Of a DNA stretch of 64,000 nt, positions 56,871-64,000 are shown in pieces. Each line of letters starts with the position of its first letter. The first letter of the stretch is position 1. A program made the position numbers and the translations under genes. The notes under the pieces were generated by a model. The model did no database searches. It was not told the DNA's origin and saw only the letters and a program-made list of their open reading frames with translations. The stretch is from assembly GCF_003751445.1 (NCBI RefSeq), contig NZ_RJUU01000001.1, positions 687,001 to 751,000 on the forward strand, written 5' to 3'. This DNA is from Streptomyces sp. 840.1 (GTDB lineage Bacteria; Actinomycetota; Actinomycetes; Streptomycetales; Streptomycetaceae).

Positions 56871-57557
56871 GTGCAGCGGATACAGTCACCGTTGCGCCAA
56901 CTACGGGGACAGGAGAGGGCCATCACAGCCAACCGGCAGACGAGCTGGGCGTTCGCCGACGCCTTTGTCGCCGAGGACGAAGCACTGCGCTGGGCCCGGG
57001 ACCGGGCCCGGGACGCGGGGCTCCGCTCGGTGTCACCGGGCACCGGCGCAGCGCTGCGCCTGCTCGCTGCCACGACGGACGCCAAAGCGGTCGCCGAAAT
57101 CGGCACAGGTACGGGCGTGTCCGGCATCTATCTGCTGCACGGAATGCGGCCCGACGGGGTGCTGACCACGGTCGACCCGGAACCCGAGCGCCAGCAGTTC
57201 GCCCGCGAGGCCTTCCGGGCGGCGGGCTTCGCCGCCAACCGCGCCCGCTTCATCCCCGGCCGCGCGCTGGACGTACTCCCCCGGCTGGCGGACGGCGGAT
57301 ACGACCTCGTCTTCTGCGACGGCGACCGGATGGAGAGCCTGGACTGCCTCGCTGAATCGTTGCGCCTGCTGCGACCTGGCGGCCTGGTGTGTTTCGAGGG
57401 CGTTTTCGCGGACGGCCGTACGGTCGACTCGGCGCCCCAGCCCGCGGAGGTGCTGCGCCTGCGCGAACTGCTGCGCGCGGTCCGCGAGAGCCAGGAGCTG
57501 ATGGCGACCCTGCTGCCGGTGGGCGACGGCCTGCTCTGCGCGGTACGGCGCGGCTAG
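56871..57557 (+). CDS. O-methyltransferase, class I SAM-dependent (catechol-type)
   Basis: A SAM-dependent O-methyltransferase of about 211-228 residues. [19 protein letters not shown] is SAM motif [19 protein letters not shown] motif II, and [13 protein letters not shown] the metal-site Asp region. The start is doubtful. The coordinate used here is the furthest GTG, but a -10-like TACAGT (56881-56886) would put transcription near 56892, downstream of it. The best ribosome site, AGGAGAGG (56911-56918), precedes ATC at 56922 ([11 protein letters not shown]), not a common codon. TTG at 56892 is a third option. Divergent from sigE, as in mycobacteria. Substrate unknown. Confidence 0.82.
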   Translation: MQRIQSPLRQLRGQERAITANRQTSWAFADAFVAEDEALRWARDRARDAGLRSVSPGTGAALRLLAATTDAKAVAEIGTGTGVSGIYLLHGMRPDGVLTTVDPEPERQQFAREAFRAAGFAANRARFIPGRALDVLPRLADGGYDLVFCDGDRMESLDCLAESLRLLRPGGLVCFEGVFADGRTVDSAPQPAEVLRLRELLRAVRESQELMATLLPVGDGLLCAVRRG

Positions 57558-57558
57558 G

Positions 57559-57620
57559 GCGTGTGTTGAAAGCAGCGTCGTCCGCCCGGAGGGCGGGCAG
57601 ACGGGACTTTCAACACACGC
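57559..57620. repeat. MITE-like palindrome with 14-bp terminal inverted repeats
   Basis: GCGTGTGTTGAAAG (57559-57572) is exactly inverted at 57607-57620, enclosing a smaller hairpin (GTCCGCCC-GGAG-GGCGGGC). It starts 2 bp after the O-methyltransferase stop TAG (within CTAG). It can act as its terminator, and the size and repeat ends suggest a small non-autonomous element. Confidence 0.6.
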
Positions 57621-57703
57621 TCTGGGGCCTGTCGGGCATGATCCGAACGAGCGGACCACGGCCTCTCGAAGGCCCTGGCCCCGATTTCCCCGGCACCGGA
57701 CGC

Positions 57704-57742
57704 ACTACTGCCCCGGCACGGAATCCGTGCCGGGGCAGTAGT
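57704..57742. terminator. 19-bp hairpin downstream of the DUF3117 gene
   Basis: ACTACTGCCCCGGCACGGA pairs with 57724-57742. It is just after the DUF3117 stop (minus strand) and can also stop leftward or rightward reading. Confidence 0.85.
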
Positions 57743-57762
57743 GAAGTGTGGGCTCCTCCGCG

Positions 57763-57930
57763 TCAGCCGACGACCTTCTTGAGGGCATCGCCCAGCGCAT
57801 CGGCCTCGTCCGGAGTCAGCTCCACGACAAGCCGACCGCCGCCTTCGAGCGGAACGCGCATGACGATGCCCCGCCCCTCCTTTGTCACCTCGAGCGGGCC
57901 GTCGCCCGTCCGCGGCTTCATGGCCGCCAT
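57763..57930 (-). CDS. DUF3117 protein
   Basis: A 55-residue protein beginning MAAMKPRTGDGPLEVTKEG and ending DALGDALKKVVG, the signature of actinobacterial DUF3117. Predicted beta-hairpin plus C-terminal helix, no cysteines or membrane segment. The ATG at 57930 follows GGAAGGGGA. It is the counterpart of mycobacterial Rv1211 by order (folP2-DivIVA-tag-DUF3117). A -10 GATAAT lies about 90 bp upstream. Function unknown. Confidence 0.88.
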   Translation of the reverse strand: MAAMKPRTGDGPLEVTKEGRGIVMRVPLEGGGRLVVELTPDEADALGDALKKVVG

Positions 57931-58243
57931 GCTCGTTCCCCTTCCTGAAACCAGCTCATCGCAACCGGCGGCCCCATGACAGGCGCTGCCTCACCGGCAT
58001 CGAACACATTGCTTCCAGGCCATTATCCCGCATCACAGACCCCGATGACCAACATCGCTCTGCATCGCTTGCGCAACGCGCTCGCTCAAAACCACCCAAT
58101 TCGGCGAACGGACTGCGATACTCCGTCCCCCTTACCCCTCCATCGGGGCGTAATTGTTAGACGCAGGTCACATGTTCGCGTCCGCCGAAGTCGGCCATGC
58201 TTGCCTCGACAGACTTTGGACGAGGCGCAAAAGGGGACTCCAC
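57931..58243. other. 313-bp divergent intergenic region
   Basis: No gene seen. It is poorer in GC than its surroundings. It carries the promoter candidate for DUF3117 (58022-58052) and must hold the enoyl-CoA hydratase promoter, for which no clear element was found. Confidence 0.5.
58022..58052 (-). promoter_or_regulatory. candidate promoter of the DUF3117 gene
   Basis: On the minus strand TTGGTC (58052-58047), 19-nt spacer, GATAAT (58027-58022). The -10 matches consensus at five of six positions; the spacer is one base long. Confidence 0.45.
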
Positions 58244-59047
58244 ATGGCCGACGCCGTGCTCTGCGACGTGAGCGACGGGCTCGCGACGATCACGATCAAC
58301 CGTCCCGACGCGATGAACGCGATGAACACCGCGGCCAAGGTGGCGCTGCGTGACGCCCTGACCTCCGTGGCCGCCGATCCGGCCGTGCGGGCGGTGCTGC
58401 TCACCGCCGCCGGCGAGCGCGCCTTCTGCGTCGGGCAGGACCTCAAGGAACACGTCGCCAAGCTGGCGGAGGCCCGGGAGTCGGACGGTGGCAACGCCCT
58501 CAGCACCGTGCGGGAGCACTACAACCCCATAGTGCGGGCCATCACCGAGATGCCGAAGCCCGTCGTAGCCGGGGTCAACGGGGTGGCGGCCGGTGCCGGT
58601 TTCGGTTTCGCCCTCGCCTGCGACTACCGGGTGGTCGCGGACACCGCTTCGTTCAACACCTCGTTCGCGGGTGTCGCGCTCACCGCCGACTCGGGCGTCT
58701 CCTGGACGCTGCCCCGGCTGATCGGCCCGAGCCGTGCAGCCGACCTGCTGCTCTTCCCCCGCTCGATCTCCGCGCAGGACGCCCAGGACCTGGGCATCGT
58801 GAACAGACTGGTACCCACCGCAGAGCTCGCCGCCGAGGCCGCCGCGGTGGCCCGCAGGCTGGCGGACGGCCCGACGGTGGCCTACGCGGCGCTCAAGGAG
58901 TCCCTGGCATACGGGGCGGGTCACACCCTCGGGGAGGCGCTGGAGAAGGAGGACGAACTCCAGACCCGGGCGGGCGCGTCGCAGGACCACGCGATCGCGG
59001 TGCGGGCCTTCCTCGACAAGGAACGGCCCAAGTACCTCGGGCAGTAG
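58244..59047 (+). CDS. enoyl-CoA hydratase/isomerase (PaaG-like)
   Basis: A 267-residue crotonase-fold enzyme. ATITINRPDAMNAMN is the N-terminal family stretch, FCVGQDLKEH the first oxyanion part, and PVVAGVNGVAAGAGFGFALACD the second. The position of catalytic Glu in hydratases holds SGVSWTLPRLIG, with Asp/Ser typical of the PaaG isomerase type. The ATG at 58244 follows AAAAGGGGA. Expected in fatty-acid or aromatic (phenylacetyl-CoA) breakdown, though no other such genes are nearby. A single-gene unit, convergent with tag. Confidence 0.9.
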   Translation: MADAVLCDVSDGLATITINRPDAMNAMNTAAKVALRDALTSVAADPAVRAVLLTAAGERAFCVGQDLKEHVAKLAEARESDGGNALSTVREHYNPIVRAITEMPKPVVAGVNGVAAGAGFGFALACDYRVVADTASFNTSFAGVALTADSGVSWTLPRLIGPSRAADLLLFPRSISAQDAQDLGIVNRLVPTAELAAEAAAVARRLADGPTVAYAALKESLAYGAGHTLGEALEKEDELQTRAGASQDHAIAVRAFLDKERPKYLGQ

Positions 59048-59076
59048 CCGCCCCACGCCCCGGAGCGGGCCCGCTC

Positions 59077-59664
59077 CTACGCCCCGGTGCCGCGCGCCAC
59101 GCAGTCGACGAGATGGTCGTCGACCAGCCCGCACGCCTGCATCAGGGCGTAGGCGGTGGTGGGGCCGATGAAGCGGAGCCCACGCTTCTTGAGGTCCTTG
59201 GACAGTGCCGTGGACTCCGTCGTGACCGCCGGGACGTCCCCGAGCGTCCGGGGGGCGGGCCGGGTGGCCGGGTCGGGGGCGTACGACCAGATCAGCTCGT
59301 CCAGCTCACCGCTGCGCCAGCCGGCCAGCACCTTGGCGTTGGCCATGGTGGCGTCCACCTTCGCGCGGTTGCGGATGATGCCCTCGTCGGCCAGCAGCCG
59401 CTCCCGGTCGGCGTCCGTGAACCGCGCCACGGCGGGGATGCTGAACCCGGCGAACGCGGTGCGGAAGCCTTCCCTGCGGCGCAGGATCGTCAGCCAGGAC
59501 AGGCCCGACTGGAACGCCTCCAGGCACAGCCGCTCGAAGAGCGCGTCGTCGCCGTGGACCGGGCGGCCCCACTCCGCGTCGTGATAGGCGAGGTAGTCCT
59601 CGGTGGACAGGCCCCACGGGCAGCGCAGCCGGCCGTCCGCCGCGGCTTCGGCTCCGCCGCTCAT
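59077..59664 (-). CDS. tag: DNA-3-methyladenine glycosylase I
   Basis: A 195-residue base-excision repair enzyme. RCPWGLSTEDYLAYHDAEWG carries the N-terminal Cys and His of the zinc snap, and DDHLVDC the C-terminal ligands. FQSGLSWLTILRRREGFR and FIGPTTAYALMQACG are typical Tag segments. It removes 3-methyladenine from DNA. Its ATG at 59664 overlaps the stop of the upstream DivIVA-like gene (ATGA), so the two are coupled. A second alkylation-linked gene besides the ATL at 10812. Confidence 0.93.
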   Translation of the reverse strand: MSGGAEAAADGRLRCPWGLSTEDYLAYHDAEWGRPVHGDDALFERLCLEAFQSGLSWLTILRRREGFRTAFAGFSIPAVARFTDADRERLLADEGIIRNRAKVDATMANAKVLAGWRSGELDELIWSYAPDPATRPAPRTLGDVPAVTTESTALSKDLKKRGLRFIGPTTAYALMQACGLVDDHLVDCVARGTGA

Positions 59665-60167
59665 CGCCCGCCCTCCTCGTCCGGCCGGGGTGCGGCGGCG
59701 CTGTTCCCGGGGTTCGCCGGGGGCTGCCCCTGCTGATGCGGCTCCTGCTGCGGCTGCCAAGGGGCCTGCCAGGGCGTCTGGGACCGTCCCTGGTGCTCCT
59801 GGTGCTCCTGGTGCTCCTGGGGGAGATCGGGCTCCTTGAGGAGATCCGGGCCACCCGCCCTGGTGGCCTGCGCACCGGCGAGCGCGGACTCCAGCTCCGC
59901 GATCCGCGCGTCCCGCTCGGCGAGCTCGGCGCCGAGCCGGCCCAGCGCCTCGTCGACATCCGTCATCCGGTAGCCGCGGGCGGCGACCGGCAGCCTGAGC
60001 GCCTCGACATCCGCGCGGCCGACCGGGCGCGTCGCGGGCAGCGGATCGACCAGCTGCTCGGGCGCCACGTCCTGGAGGATCGCGCTCCTCCCTCCGCCGA
60101 TCACCGCGAGGGTGACCGCGGCGACCACAACCACCATCGCGAGCAGCAAGAACCAGAACACGCGCAT
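59661..60167 (-). CDS. membrane-anchored DivIVA-like protein
   Basis: A 168-residue protein. One N-terminal membrane helix (MRVFWFLLLAMVVVVAAVTL) is followed by a short DivIVA-type segment (LRLPVAARGYRMTDVDEALGRL) and coiled coil, then a Gln/His/Pro-rich tail with repeated EHQ units. The GYR-VD pattern matches DivIVA-domain proteins that bind curved membrane. The ATG at 60167 follows GGGGAGA. Overlaps tag by 4 bp. The same pairing is found in mycobacteria (Rv1209-Rv1210). Role at the cell pole or septum is a guess. Confidence 0.78.
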   Translation of the reverse strand: MRVFWFLLLAMVVVVAAVTLAVIGGGRSAILQDVAPEQLVDPLPATRPVGRADVEALRLPVAARGYRMTDVDEALGRLGAELAERDARIAELESALAGAQATRAGGPDLLKEPDLPQEHQEHQEHQGRSQTPWQAPWQPQQEPHQQGQPPANPGNSAAAPRPDEEGGR

Positions 60168-60379
60168 CTCCCCGGGAGCGGAATTTCGTCCGGCTCCGAT
60201 CGTGCCATGCGGCACCGGCAGTCGGTGCCCCGCCCGGTGCGGCCTGCCGGGTTCGCCGCGCCCGCAGGGAGCGTGCGTGCCGGGCGGCGTGACGGGGCGG
60301 GCCGTGGCGGGCGAGGCATTAGGGTCGCAGTCGGTCCCGGCGGGAGATGCGCCGGAAAACTCACAGGGAGATTCACGGG

Positions 60380-61252
60380 ATGCGAAGCGGTGCGCTCAGG
60401 CTGGGGCGGCGCGAGTTCGGTGCGCACGAGCCGGTGATCATGGCGATCGTGAACCGCACCCCGGACTCCTTCTACGACCAGGGCGCGACCTTCCGTGACG
60501 AGCCGGCTCTCTCCCGCGTCGAGCAGGCGGTGGCGGACGGTGCCGCGATCATCGACATCGGCGGGGTGAAGGCCGGGCCCGGCGAAGAGGTCACCGCCCA
60601 GGAGGAGGCCCGCCGGACGGTCGGGTTCGTCGCGGAGGTGCGCCGGCGTCACCCGGACGTGGTGATCAGTGTCGACACCTGGCGCCACGACGTCGGCGAA
60701 GCGGTCTGCGAGGCCGGCGCCGATCTGCTGAACGACGCGTGGGGCGGCGTCGATCCCAGGCTCGCGGAGGTGGCCGCGCGGTACGGGGCGGGCCTTGTGT
60801 GCACGCACGCGGGCGGCGCCGAGCCTCGGACCCGGCCGCACCGGACCGGGTACGAGGACGTGATGGCGGACATCCTGCGGGTGACCGTGGGGCTGGCCGA
60901 GCGGGCCGTCGAGCTGGGTGTCCGGCCGGACGGCATCATGATCGACCCGGGGCACGACTTCGGGAAGAACACCCGCCACTCCCTGGAGGCGACGCGCCGC
61001 CTCGAAGAGATGGCGGAGACGGGCTGGCCGGTGCTGGTCTCGCTGTCCAACAAGGACTTCGTGGGCGAGACCCTCGACCGCCCGGTGAAGGAACGCCTGA
61101 TCGGCACCCTGGCGACCACCGCGGTGTCCGCGTGGCTGGGGGCGCGGGTGTACCGGGTGCACGAGGTGGCGGAGACGCGGGACGTCCTGGACATGGTGGC
61201 GGCCATCGCCGGGCACCGGGCGCCGGCCGTGGCGCGGCGCGGGCTCGCCTAG
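60380..61252 (+). CDS. folP: dihydropteroate synthase-like protein, FolP2 type
   Basis: A 290-residue TIM-barrel of the dihydropteroate synthase family. IMAIVNRTPDSFYDQGATF and IIDIGGVKAGPGEEVTAQEE are the pterin/phosphate regions. The usual DVGGESTRPG is altered to DIGGVKAGPG here, and LVLNDAW/VCTHAGG replace NDVSG and HMRG. These changes match mycobacterial FolP2, which lacks proven synthase activity, so the protein may not be the sulfonamide target. The ATG at 60380 follows GGGAG. Divergent from the DivIVA-like gene. Confidence 0.88.
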   Translation: MRSGALRLGRREFGAHEPVIMAIVNRTPDSFYDQGATFRDEPALSRVEQAVADGAAIIDIGGVKAGPGEEVTAQEEARRTVGFVAEVRRRHPDVVISVDTWRHDVGEAVCEAGADLLNDAWGGVDPRLAEVAARYGAGLVCTHAGGAEPRTRPHRTGYEDVMADILRVTVGLAERAVELGVRPDGIMIDPGHDFGKNTRHSLEATRRLEEMAETGWPVLVSLSNKDFVGETLDRPVKERLIGTLATTAVSAWLGARVYRVHEVAETRDVLDMVAAIAGHRAPAVARRGLA

Positions 61253-61350
61253 CGGGGCGGAGGCCGTGGGGGCACGGTGCGCTCCAGGCGTGCGCTCCCT
61301 GGCGGTGCGCCTGCGGCGGGCCTGTTCCCCCTCCCCGCCCCTTCCCGTAA

Positions 61351-61394
61351 CCGGGGCTCCGCCCCGGGCCCCGCGCCTCAAACGCCGGCGAGGC
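61351..61394. repeat. REP-like GC-rich intergenic palindrome
   Basis: CCGGGGC-TCC-GCCCCGG (61351-61367) followed by GCCTC...GAGGC (61375-61394). This motif pair (…CTCAAACGCCGGCGAGG…) is one I associate with highly repeated Streptomyces intergenic sequence. Located in the 235-bp gap between convergent folP and the LOG gene, where it may act as terminator. Confidence 0.55.
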
Positions 61395-61487
61395 TGGGGG
61401 CACGGGGAGGAAGGGAGCCCGGACCTGTCTGCGACGAGCCCGGGAACGTACCTGGCGACCGCCAGGGAACTCGCCGGGGAGGCGGCC

Positions 61488-62237
61488 CTAGCGGCCGACC
61501 TCCTTCGTCACCAGTGCCACCGCCTCGTCCACGTCGTCCGTGACGTGGAACAGCAGCAGGTCCTTCGCGGAGGCCTTGCCCTGGGCGATCACGGTGTCGC
61601 GGAGCCAGTCGACCAGGCCGCCCCAGTACGCCGTGCCGAACAGGACGATCGGGAAACGGGTCACCTTGCCCGTCTGGACGAGCGTGAGCGCCTCGAAGAG
61701 CTCGTCCAGGGTGCCGAGTCCGCCGGGCAGGACGACGAAGCCTTGGGCATACTTCACAAACATGGTCTTTCTGACAAAAAAGTAGCGAAAGTTCACGCCG
61801 ATATCGACGTGCGGGTTGAGGCCGGACTCGAAGGGCAGCTCGATGCCCAGGCCGACCGAGACCCCCTTCGCCTCCCGCGCCCCCTTGTTCGCCGCCTCCA
61901 TCGCTCCGGGGCCGCCCCCGGTGATCACCGCGAACCCCGCTTCGACCAGCGCCTTGCCGAGCCGTACGCCCGCCTCGTACTCCGGCGCGTCGACCGGCGT
62001 GCGGGCCGAGCCGAAGACGCTGATGGCACTCGGCAGTTCGGCCAGCGCGCCGAACCCCTCGACGAACTCCGACTGGATGCGCATCACCCGCCAGGGGTCG
62101 GTGTGCACCCACTCGGAGTCACCCTCGGAGTCCAGCAGCCGCTGATCGGTGGTGCCGGGCTGTACCTGGTCCCTGCGGCGCAGCACCGGGCCGAGTCGCT
62201 GTTCCTCGGGAGTCCCTGCTCCCTCGGGGTTGCCCAT
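61488..62237 (-). CDS. LOG-family nucleotide 5'-monophosphate nucleosidase (TIGR00730)
   Basis: A 249-residue Rossmann-like protein with ITGGGPGAMEAANKGA and VLPGGLGTLDELFEAL, the PGGxGTxxE motif of LOG phosphoribohydrolases that release free base (including cytokinins) from nucleoside monophosphates. SVFGSARTPVDAPEYE is the N-terminal strand. The ATG at 62237 is supported by upstream GGGAGCAGG. It follows dapE on the same strand after 96 bp. In mycobacteria the homologue is Rv1205, in the same neighbourhood. Physiological substrate unknown. Confidence 0.9.
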   Translation of the reverse strand: MGNPEGAGTPEEQRLGPVLRRRDQVQPGTTDQRLLDSEGDSEWVHTDPWRVMRIQSEFVEGFGALAELPSAISVFGSARTPVDAPEYEAGVRLGKALVEAGFAVITGGGPGAMEAANKGAREAKGVSVGLGIELPFESGLNPHVDIGVNFRYFFVRKTMFVKYAQGFVVLPGGLGTLDELFEALTLVQTGKVTRFPIVLFGTAYWGGLVDWLRDTVIAQGKASAKDLLLFHVTDDVDEAVALVTKEVGR

Positions 62238-62333
62238 GACCTGCTCCCTCCGACGACGTCAGAGCCACCCTGCGGCGCTCTGTCTTTGCCCAGCGTAGAT
62301 CGCCGGACGTTACGGGCAGGGGAATGCCGGAGG

Positions 62334-63413
62334 TCAGGTCGTGAGCCAGGAGCGGAGCCGCGCCTCGCAGTGGGTGATCCGCTCGACCGCCACGTGCTCG
62401 TCGCGCTTGTGGGCGAGGATCGGATCGCCGGGGCCGTAGTTCACGGCGGGGACGCCGAGCGAGCCGAAGCGCGCTACGTCCGTCCAGCCGAACTTGGGCC
62501 GGGCGGTGCCGCCGACCGCGTCCATGAACGCCTTGGCCGCGGGGTGGGAGAGGCCGGGCATCGCCGCGCCGGAGTGGTCGTCGACGACGAATTCGGCGAC
62601 GCCGCAGCCGGCGAAGACCTCGTGGACGTGGGCCAGCGCCTCCGCCTCGCTCAGGTCGGGGGCGTAGCGGTAGTTGACGACGACGGTGCAGGCGTCGGGG
62701 ATGACGTTGTTGGCGACGCCGCCCTCGATGCGTACGGCGTTGAGCCCCTCGTGGAACTCCAGCCCGTCGATCACCGGCTTGCGCGGCTCGTACGCGGCGA
62801 GCCTGGCCAGGATCGGGGCGGCGCCGTGGACGGCGTTGGACCCCATCCAGCTGCGCGCGGAGTGCGCCCGCTCCCCTTCTGTACGGAGGAGGACGCGCAG
62901 CGTGCCCTGGCAGCCGCCCTCGACCTCGCCGTTGGAGCCCTCCAGGAGGACGGCGAAGTCGGCCGCCAGCCAGTCGGGGTGGGCGTCGGCGATGTGTCCG
63001 AGGCCGTTGAGGTGTGCGGCGACCTCCTCGTTGTCGTAGAAGACGAAGGTGAGGTCGCGGTTGGGCTCGGGCACCGTAGCGGCGATCCTCAGCTGGACCG
63101 CGACGCCGGACTTCATGTCGGAGGTCCCGCAGCCCCACAGCAGCCCGTCGGCGTCGAGCCGGGAGGGCACGTTGTCCGCGATCGGCACGGTGTCGATGTG
63201 CCCGGCGAGCAGGACGCGCTCGGCGCGGCCGAGGTCCGTCCTGGCGACGACGTTGTTGCCGTACCGGTCAACGGTCAGGTGCGGGAGGGTCCGCAGCGCC
63301 GTTTCGATGGCGTCAGCGAGGTCCTTCTCGTCCCCGCTGACCGAGGGGAAGTCGACGAGCCGGGCGGTCAGCGCGGGTCCGTCCAGTGTGAGGTCAAGGG
63401 TGCTTTCGGCCAT
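62334..63413 (-). CDS. dapE: succinyl-diaminopimelate desuccinylase
   Basis: A 359-residue M20 di-zinc amidase of lysine and peptidoglycan synthesis. Motifs: LAGHIDTVP, WGCGTSDMKSG, YDNEEVA (catalytic Glu region), LLEGSNGEVEGGCQGT, and the last His in LAHKRDEHVAVE. It hydrolyses N-succinyl-LL-diaminopimelate to LL-DAP, the LL form typical of Streptomyces walls. The ATG at 63413 is close to the divergent gene at 63449. Position next to the LOG gene agrees with mycobacteria. Confidence 0.93.
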   Translation of the reverse strand: MAESTLDLTLDGPALTARLVDFPSVSGDEKDLADAIETALRTLPHLTVDRYGNNVVARTDLGRAERVLLAGHIDTVPIADNVPSRLDADGLLWGCGTSDMKSGVAVQLRIAATVPEPNRDLTFVFYDNEEVAAHLNGLGHIADAHPDWLAADFAVLLEGSNGEVEGGCQGTLRVLLRTEGERAHSARSWMGSNAVHGAAPILARLAAYEPRKPVIDGLEFHEGLNAVRIEGGVANNVIPDACTVVVNYRYAPDLSEAEALAHVHEVFAGCGVAEFVVDDHSGAAMPGLSHPAAKAFMDAVGGTARPKFGWTDVARFGSLGVPAVNYGPGDPILAHKRDEHVAVERITHCEARLRSWLTT

Positions 63414-63448
63414 GGCTACGACCCTAGTGCCTCGCGTACGGTGGCCCC

Positions 63449-64000
63449 GTGCCCCGGACCGACTCCTCCGCCCGCCGACACACCGGCCGCCGCCGCAGCC
63501 GCCGGCTCCGTCTCGCGGCCGCCTTCGCCGTGCTCGTGGCCGTGGGCGGTTATCTGACCGTCTCCTACCTTTCGGGCGGTACGAGCTCCGACCAGTGCAC
63601 GGTGCGGTCGGCGGACGGTTCGTCCGGCGCGGGGCGTACCTACCGGCTGAGTCCGGAGCAGGCCGCGAACGCCGCGACGATCTCGGCCGTCGGGACCACG
63701 CGCGGGATGCCGGAGCGGGCGGTGACGATCGCGCTGGCGACGGCCCTCCAGGAGTCCGGGCTGCGCAACATCGACCACGGCGACCGGGACTCCCTGGGGC
63801 TGTTCCAGCAGCGGCCCTCGCAGGGCTGGGGCACGGGTCAGCAGATCCTGGACCCGGTGTACTCGGCCGGGAAGTTCTACGAGCACCTGGCCGAGGTCCC
63901 GGGCTACTCGCGGCTGCCGCTGACGGTGGCCGCTCAGCGCGTGCAGCGCAGCGGTTTCCCGCAGGCGTACGCGAAGCACGAGCCGGACGCCGCGCTGCTC
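63449..64000 (+). CDS. secreted or membrane-anchored hydrolase-like protein (partial, 3' end off the window)
   Basis: The first 184 residues of a protein. An Arg-rich start and a membrane helix (LAAAFAVLVAVGGYLTVSYL) precede an extracellular region with IALATALQESGLRNIDHGDRDSLGLFQQRPSQGW. That ESG...SLGLFQQRPS arrangement is typical of actinobacterial lytic transglycosylase-like (LT/Rpf-related) proteins, where Glu would be catalytic. QILDPVYSAGKFYEHL follows, as in those proteins. The GTG at 63449 is 35 bp from the divergent dapE start. Cell-wall hydrolase role is inferred. Confidence 0.78.
   Translation, partial: MPRTDSSARRHTGRRRSRRLRLAAAFAVLVAVGGYLTVSYLSGGTSSDQCTVRSADGSSGAGRTYRLSPEQAANAATISAVGTTRGMPERAVTIALATALQESGLRNIDHGDRDSLGLFQQRPSQGWGTGQQILDPVYSAGKFYEHLAEVPGYSRLPLTVAAQRVQRSGFPQAYAKHEPDAALL

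Noticed and set aside
60380..61252. Classical folate-pathway FolP
   Set aside because: Active-site stretches differ from FolP1 in the pattern of mycobacterial FolP2, so canonical synthase activity is doubtful; kept as FolP-like.

Overview
This is a high-GC actinobacterial chromosome segment, almost certainly from Streptomyces. Third codon positions are strongly G/C, GTG starts are frequent, several mRNAs look leaderless, and two promoters match the Streptomyces SigR (thiol-stress) pattern GGAAT-N18-GTT. From memory, gene order follows two conserved actinobacterial blocks. Positions 1-38,700 track the M. tuberculosis Rv3198c-Rv3212 neighbourhood: nudC, adnB, adnA, ATL protein, moeZ, DUF3152, TetR, DUF3107, ferritin-like protein, rhlE. 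Positions 45,900-63,400 track Rv1201-Rv1239: corA, MgtE-like, DUF1003, mrp, tatB, htrA, anti-sigma, sigE, O-methyltransferase, DUF3117, tag, DivIVA-like, folP2, LOG protein, dapE. Much of the window is therefore conserved core; the interest lies in what interrupts the core and in non-coding detail.

1-11.2 kb: DNA-end processing (AdnA and AdnB helicase-nucleases) with a NUDIX hydrolase and an M20 peptidase. A SAM methyltransferase gene in the opposite orientation, flanked by 14-bp direct repeats, separates adnA from adnB. 11.4-15.4 kb: a large membrane protein with a kinase-like middle, whose stop codon lies in the 6-bp target duplication of an intact IS481-family element; the element separates the gene from its terminator. 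15.4-18.7 kb: two tandem S33-type lipoprotein peptidases.

18.7-25.4 kb: moeZ, with a SigR-type promoter whose -35 overlaps the stop codon of the upstream gene, and a minus-strand operon for a probable extracellular polysaccharide: DUF3492/PelF-like glycosyltransferase, polytopic membrane protein, a 19-codon coupled ORF, a sugar epimerase and a GH135 (spherulin-4) hydrolase. 25.5-31.2 kb: a complete peptide ABC importer preceded by a 31-codon leader peptide ending Cys-Cys, with a consensus promoter that makes it leaderless and a palindromic operator upstream. Together these suggest a cysteine-responsive importer of a sulfur-containing peptide or thiol.

31.2-45.5 kb: DUF3152 metalloprotease-like protein, hydrolases, TetR regulator, small conserved proteins, a DEAD-box RNA helicase that apparently starts at CTG, a NYN-domain protein, a 50-residue protein with a SigR-type promoter, MarC, PHP, MFS and SUFU-domain proteins. 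45.5-51.7 kb: CorA (long leader), a membrane-free MgtE/CBS/PRC protein, DUF1003 and Mrp. 51.7-57.6 kb: envelope-stress group sigE/anti-sigma/htrA/tatB and an O-methyltransferase. 57.6-64 kb: a MITE-like palindrome, DUF3117, enoyl-CoA hydratase, tag, DivIVA-like, folP, LOG, dapE and a truncated secreted protein. The first and last genes run off the window. No tRNA, rRNA, CRISPR array or prophage was seen.
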